From assembly GCA_016081115.2 (NCBI GenBank), contig CM071935.1, positions 56,406,680 to 56,470,679 of the forward strand: a stretch of 64,000 bases of DNA, in the 5' to 3' direction. Shown piece after piece: positions 58,937 through 64,000 of the stretch; position 1 is the stretch's first letter, and every line of letters starts with the position of its first letter. The stretch is from Rehmannia glutinosa (lineage: Eukaryota > Streptophyta > Magnoliopsida > Lamiales > Orobanchaceae). Under the pieces are notes generated by a model. That model did no database searches, had not been told where the DNA came from, and was given only the letters and a program-made list of their open reading frames with translations. The position numbers and the translations under genes are program-made.

Positions 58937-60122
58937 TCTATAATTGCTCCTTCGTGTTATGAAATATTTAGGAAATATTATCAGAAATATCAACTAAGTA
59001 TGTGAAATTCTTAGCTAGCTTGTTTGTGTTTAAAAGTTCAGATAAAAATCTCCCCGACTTAAAATAAATTGTTATACTATATATACTTTATAAAAACCTA
59101 GATCCATTATTTTTTTAATTATTTATACAAATGAATAAAATAATTAATACAATTTATTATTAATAATAATAATTATAATGATAATAGCAATAACATTAAC
59201 ATATATTACAGATTTAGTGGAGCTGGAGCTTATTTAAATAGATTTCTTGAGCTTTTAAAACAAAATATATAATCGACCATTGAATAGGTTTGAATTAAAT
59301 CGATTGATGGTGGCCCAACAATATTTTCGATATAATAAAAGAAAGAAATATTAAGACTAATAATAATAATACTTAATTAAAATATTACTAACAATAACAT
59401 AAAAGATGATAAATATTGAATACTAAGTTGGAAAATTACATATTAAGACTAATAATGATATAAATTAATATTACTAAGAATAACATAAAAGATGGCAATT
59501 ATAAAATCCTAAATCGGTATTACAATCTACTCAACTTGAAAAAATAATTTCATTCCTCAAAATTTGTTTACCGAGTTGCTCGAGTAATTTAGGATACTTG
59601 CCTCGAATACCCCCATTTTTTATTTAAAAAAACTTACTTCTAGTGTGTCATACTTCTAGCGTGTCATAATTTGTGTAACCCTTGAGACGGGTTTTGCATT
59701 GAAAATCAGTAGAGAGATGAAAGCCATACTAGAAAATTTACACACTAATTGTATAAGTACTTGCTTAACTCTATCCCATAACATTTAAATAAATTATGCA
59801 TAATTAACTCATATGGTTAATTATGATTCACCATTAACAAGGTTTTCTATTTCTAACATGCCAAGTAGGTAAATAATGTGAGTCATGAATTTAAACCAAA
59901 ATTCATCACATAGATATCATTTATGTAAAATAATAGTCACATAGATATCATTTATGAAAACAATAATCACATATTTCAATCAACTTCATATCACATTGTA
60001 CATTCTCAAGATTACTCATGTTGCAGCAATTAGTAACTATTACCTGATTGGATGCCACACGATGGAGGGATATCATTTTTTTTTGCAAGTATACGTAAAG
60101 GTAGACCGCTTTCGATACCACT
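58937..60122 (-). other. Interior of element E
   Basis: About 1.2 kb of AT-rich DNA with no coding frame resembling gag or pol. Only the primer site at its right end is recognisable. Confidence 0.7.
60106..60120 (-). promoter_or_regulatory. Primer-binding site of element E
   Basis: Minus-strand TGGTATCGAAAGCGG, two bases after the LTR end. The first seven bases match the iMet site. Confidence 0.75.
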
Positions 60123-61207
60123 TGTAACGCCCCAATTTTTATAAAGGGTTATTGACCGCACTAAAATAAAGAATGCATTTAATTTTTTTCCTTAATATAA
60201 TAAGAAAGTATATTTAAATGTCCACTAAAAAGACACTTCTAAAGTGTAAAGTCTTGGCTATCCCCAATATCGGCAAACAAGATCCACCCATTAAATCTGA
60301 AAAATAGTTTAAAATAATAGAGTGAATAACATATATACTCGTAGGATTCTAATTGTCCAAATTAAATATAAAATAAAGATAATTTAATGAATTCGAGCAC
60401 ATATACTTTGCCATCACATATACTTTGCTATCGGTCAAGCCACACATATACTTTGCCATTGGGGTCAAGCCACACATATACGTTGCCATTAGTCAAGCCT
60501 CACATATACTTTGCCATTGACCGGGTTCATACTTTGCCATTGTCAAGCCTACTTTGCCATTCGCCAAGCCACACATAAATAAATACGATTCTTCACATAT
60601 AATATGCACATCAAGTTCAAGAATTTTAATCACATTATCAAACATAGAATTCATAAAATTATACATGACATATTTAATAAAAACAATTAAACTTTGCACT
60701 TAAAAAGTGTAAAAAAATCTCTACCTTATATGAAGTTCGTGAACTTGGAAAAGTATGCATTTGCTTGAGCTTGAAATCCTGACCTTGAAATACGTGTTTC
60801 CTACACTTGAAAGTAGCTTAACTTAATATATGGCTTGTAGGAAATATTAGACTTAAATAAATAAAGAAGGAAAACAAATACATGAAGAATGGGATTGAAT
60901 TGAATTTTTTTATGATCAAAGACGATGGGTGTTTTTTTTGTGAATTGTGAGCTTTAGGTACGAGGACATATTCGTAATTCTGGAAGTATGGCTTTAAATC
61001 TTTAACATTGAACTGAAATCCCCAATTTCATAAATCCATCTCTCAAATCAAAGAACCCTCCATTTCTTATTCTTCTTCCCGTCCTGTACTTTCTTCTCCC
61101 ATATCTTTTTTTCCTTTCCTTTTTTTTTTTTTCTTTTTCACTCACTTCTCTTCTCCCTCAACCTCGAACCCTCTTTCTCTCTCTCCTCGTTTTCTCAAAA
61201 TATCCAT
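60123..61207 (-). repeat. Right (5') LTR of element E, interrupted
   Basis: It matches the left LTR from its GGGGCGTTACA end outward. It lacks about 315 bases present in the left copy (near 56620..56945). Similarity stops at 61207, where element F begins; the rest is presumably beyond the window. Confidence 0.85.
60397..60575. repeat. Minisatellite in right LTR of element E
   Basis: About six units of the CACATATACTTTGCCATTGG family, with spacers different from the left LTR array. Confidence 0.88.
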
Positions 61208-61486
61208 TGAAGAAAATATAGATATCGCACTTTAGTTTCTTTCACGCTTTTTATATTAGATGTTGCTTTCCTTTATTATTTTCCCCTAAACACGTGTCTA
61301 TTTCTTATCGTCTAGTCCGTTAGAATATCCAGGTTGTTGCTAGTCACGCTTTTCGTGTAAGCTGTACGGGTCTGATATATATACTGTAGTATGTTGTCTC
61401 TCATTCATCATCTTATGAAATATGAATACAATTTTCTTCTTCTCTAAATTCAAATGCTTTCACTCATATTTTGATAGAATTGAATA
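61208..61486 (+). repeat. 5' LTR of element F
   Basis: It starts TGAAGAAAATATAG where similarity to the E LTR ends, and stops just before the primer site. A TATA-like TGATATATATAC lies near 61371. The 3' edge is uncertain by a few bases, since the usual CA end is not clear. Confidence 0.65.
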
Positions 61487-61499
61487 TGGTATCTAGAGC
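61487..61499 (+). promoter_or_regulatory. Primer-binding site of element F
   Basis: TGGTATCTAGAGC, the iMet site with one extra base. Confidence 0.82.
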
Positions 61500-61512
61500 T
61501 TAGGTTTCATCT

Positions 61513-62500
61513 ATGGCACCTCGCAGGAACCCAATCCCTGGCCTATTCTCAATACCGATGGGAGCTCAAGAAGAATGATCCTCTTCACCTTTAGAGTTCT
61601 CGACCATCCAGAGCATCATTGGTCACTACATTACTCACAAGTAACAACTATTTGCTTTGGAGTCGATCTATGAGGATCACCTTAGGTGCCAAAACTAAAC
61701 TGGGGATTTATTGATTGTAGAATTGTACCACCTAAGACCGACTCACCTCAATATGACCAATGGAAGAAGATCGATGATCATTTCATGGATTTTAAGTTCG
61801 ATTTTGAAAGATATTGTGGATGCTTTTGTTTATGCCGATTCAACCAAGCTTTGGGGATGATTTGGTCGAGCGATTTGGGGAATGTAATGGGCCTTTGTTA
61901 TACCAACTAAAGAAAGATATATGTAATCTAAAACACAGGTACTATGAGTGTTGTGGTTTACTACTAAATTGAAGAAACTATGGGATGAGCTGATTTGTTC
62001 TAGATCCCTTTACCTTTTATAGTTGTGGTGTGAATAAGAGTCTATCCGGAAAGGGAAATGAAAGATCATTTGTTCAGATTTTAATGGGGTTAAATGATAT
62101 CTATGATAATGTAAGAAGTCAAATGTCATTGATGGATCCCTTACCCAAAGATTAACAAGGCATATTCAATGATTTTACGTTGAAAAGAAGATAGACATTC
62201 ACGAGCTCCTACGATGCTATTAATCACTCAAATTTTATTGAGTCGGGAAAATGTTTCCACCAACACTTCATTTCCTAGAGGAGGCTCCCTGCCGCTACTC
62301 GGAGAGGCACACCTCGAGGATCTTATGGGAGAAACCGAGCAACACCGTTAAGAGAAGCAAGGAAGAAAAGACCAAGCTTATCAGGTAAGAATTGTAATAT
62401 AAATGGTCATTATATTTCGTGAGTGCTTCAAGCTACACGGATATCCTGGATTGGTACAAGGATTTTAAGGAACAAAGGAACAAACAAATGGGCTTGTTAA
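61513..62500 (+). pseudogene. Element F gag
   Basis: It starts MAPRRNPIPG at 61513 and meets a stop after about 21 codons. Recognisable pieces are VYADSTKLW (61827), MGLNDIYDNVRSQ (62083..62130) and MDPLPKD. The zinc knuckle near 62383 reads GKNCNINGHYIS, with the first Cys changed to Gly and a stop before the last Cys. Confidence 0.85.
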
Positions 62501-64000
62501 TCTTGTAAATTTCGATCACAAGACACCGATAAGATATCTCACGCTTTTGAATTGAGGGCAAGGGAAATATATATACTGATATGAGTAGATCATCCAAATA
62601 GAAATTGCAAAGTTTATGTCTACCAAAATGAATGGAGGTTCTAATGCTTTTGAATTGAACTTCGCTTTTGCTAGCTTTTTTACAAATTTTGATGGTAAGA
62701 TTGCCCCTCTTCCTCGTTTGTTATGCATTTTCTATGCATGAGAACATTGACAATGGCTCATGTGTATTGACACCGGTGCCAGCAGCACATGTGCTCCAAC
62801 CCCGCCTCATATCCTGTCTAACTCTCTTTCATACTCCAAACCACTGCTTATCCGCCATGGTACCACTAAGCTAGTTACACATGCAGCACTAGATAATCAC
62901 TCCAAAACTAACTCCAATTGATGTTATTTTTGTACCCAGCTTTAGATACAACCTTCTTTCTCGGGCACAACTTGCCAATCAATCTAACCTTAAGTGCACT
63001 TTTCTTTCTATCCATCAGGTTTTTCACTCCAAATAATGAGCAAGTTTGGTCATGTTGACAAGGCATCCGGGAGACTTTACATATTGCAACCACCGCATGT
63101 TTTTCTCGACTCTTCTAACCATCTTTCCGATTGTAATGTTTCTAATATCTCTTATACGAGGATTTTGACCTTTGGCACGAACGCTTGGGCATGCTTCCTT
63201 CATTTATTACAACATTTACCTTTTCTTAAACACTTATGTACACCGCGCATGGGGAAAAGGTCAATCCTGATATTTGCCACAAATCTAAACAACATGTACT
63301 TGTTTTCCTCTCGATATACATTATGTAGCTGCACCTTGTGCATGTTGACATTTGGGGGCCATATAAAGAAAATAATATTCCCAATGCTTCTTATCTCTTG
63401 AATATTGTTGATGACTACACTAGGGCTACATGGACTTTTTTTAATGTCCCATAAACACCAAACTGTCCACCTTTTACAGAATTTTCTTGTCTTGATTCAA
63501 ACACAATTTAATAAGTTAGTTAAAGCCCTTAGCTGAGTTTCTTAGCCAAATCACAAGTTTGTTCTAAACTCATTGATTCAACACCACAAAAGTTGTCCCT
63601 ATACTCCCACAACAAAATGGGGTGGTAGAAAGAAGACATATGCAATTGCTAGAAATAGACGAGCCCTTATGTTCCAATCTCAAGTTCCTGCAAAATTTTG
63701 GCCCTATTCCATTCTTACAGCCACCCACATCCTTAAAAGACTCCCTAGTTCCGTTTTGAAATGCACTCCCCATATGAGATGTTGTACAACACTTTGCCTG
63801 ACTATATCTCCCTTAAACCATTTGGTTGCACTCCCATATGAGATGTTGTACAACACTTTGCCTCGACTATATCTCCCTTAAACCATTTGGTTGCCTTGCA
63901 AATGCTACTAATCTCATTCCTCACAAAGGAAAGTTCACTACCCGAGCCCACAAGTGCATATTCCTTGGCTACATTCCTGGGCAAAAGGGCTTCAGGCTTT
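62501..64000 (+). pseudogene. Element F protease and integrase, partial
   Basis: The protease active site IDTGASSTC is intact near 62766. Integrase pieces: HVDIWGPYKENNIPNASY with the first Asp (about 63343), VDDYTRATWTFF, and PQQNGVVERRHMQLLE with the catalytic Glu (about 63605..63655). A 65-bp tandem duplication at 63763..63892 interrupts the C-terminal part. The second Asp region is not clear. Confidence 0.85.
63763..63892. repeat. 65-bp tandem duplication in element F integrase
   Basis: Two units (63763..63827 and 63828..63892) beginning GCACTCCC and containing GAGATGTTGTACAACACT. They differ only by two one-base indels, so the duplication is recent. Confidence 0.92.

Larger units (their letters stand above)
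56499..61207 (-). mobile_element. Element E: coding-free LTR retrotransposon with large LTRs
   Basis: Reading on the minus strand, a right LTR (truncated in view), an iMet-like primer site, a 1.2-kb AT-rich interior and a complete left LTR. LTR ends are TGTAACACC and GGGGCGTTACA, with TG..CA and inverted TGTAAC/GTTACA. No gag or pol motif is found in the interior, so it is non-autonomous, LARD-like in design though smaller. Its right LTR is split by element F at 61207/61208. The far end and target duplication are outside the window. Confidence 0.8.
61208..64000 (+). mobile_element. Element F: Ty1/copia retrotransposon, 3' part outside window
   Basis: A short LTR, iMet-type primer site, gag, protease and integrase in copia order, running off the right edge. 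It is a different lineage from A, B and C: its LTR is about 280 bases and its gag has a GLNDIYDNVRSQ motif. It is inserted in element E's right LTR after TCCAT (61203..61207). Stops and shifts throughout make it inactive. Confidence 0.88.

Overview
This window looks like eudicot plant nuclear DNA. It is AT-rich and packed with nested retrotransposons and small DNA transposons around one recognisable host gene. That gene is the medium (mu) subunit of the AP-2 clathrin adaptor (AP2M), read on the minus strand in 13 exons (42834..53043). All 12 introns are GT-AG, and the reconstructed frame length equals the 438-residue plant protein. I see no bacterial genes, CRISPR arrays, rRNA or functional tRNA genes. 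The genus cannot be named from the sequence alone.

Left part (1..33199): a nested Ty1/copia cluster. Remnant D (9863..11760) is a decayed copia gag-PR-INT. Element A (1..9862, minus, cut by the window edge) sits inside D's gag. Element C (11761..18693, plus) starts inside D's integrase. Element B (19515..33194, plus) is complete end to end with a 5-bp ATATT target-site duplication. A and B are one Sirevirus-like family: iMet-type primer site, long LTRs with a shared CACTATAAAAGG promoter box, CCHC gag, and PR-INT-RT-RNaseH order. Both carry a long extra coding region between pol and the 3' LTR. This region is the most unusual content here. It is roughly 4.5 kb in B, collinear in A, and holds an N-terminal conserved domain, a ubiquitin-interacting-motif-like helix and (in B) an RGG box. 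All copies carry stops and frameshifts.

Middle part (33200..42833): repeat-derived intergenic DNA. It holds CACTA-like subterminal repeats, a gag fragment, a LINE RNase H remnant, a Mutator-type MITE with a 9-bp TSD, a CCTAGG-rich small element, a partial LTR of the A/B family, a 1-kb hAT element with an 8-bp TSD, a decayed minisatellite and a Tourist-like MITE.

Right part: AP2M has a MITE in intron 10 and an RTE-like LINE tail in intron 8. Its exon 2 lacks two single bases in homopolymers, so the gene as given is frame-broken; this may be a sequence error. Beyond AP2M lies AT-rich intergenic DNA, a tRNA-derived SINE, and element E (56499 onward, minus). E is a coding-free LTR element with 2.4-kb LTRs and a 1.2-kb interior. 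Its right LTR is interrupted by copia element F (61208..64000, plus), which runs off the window.
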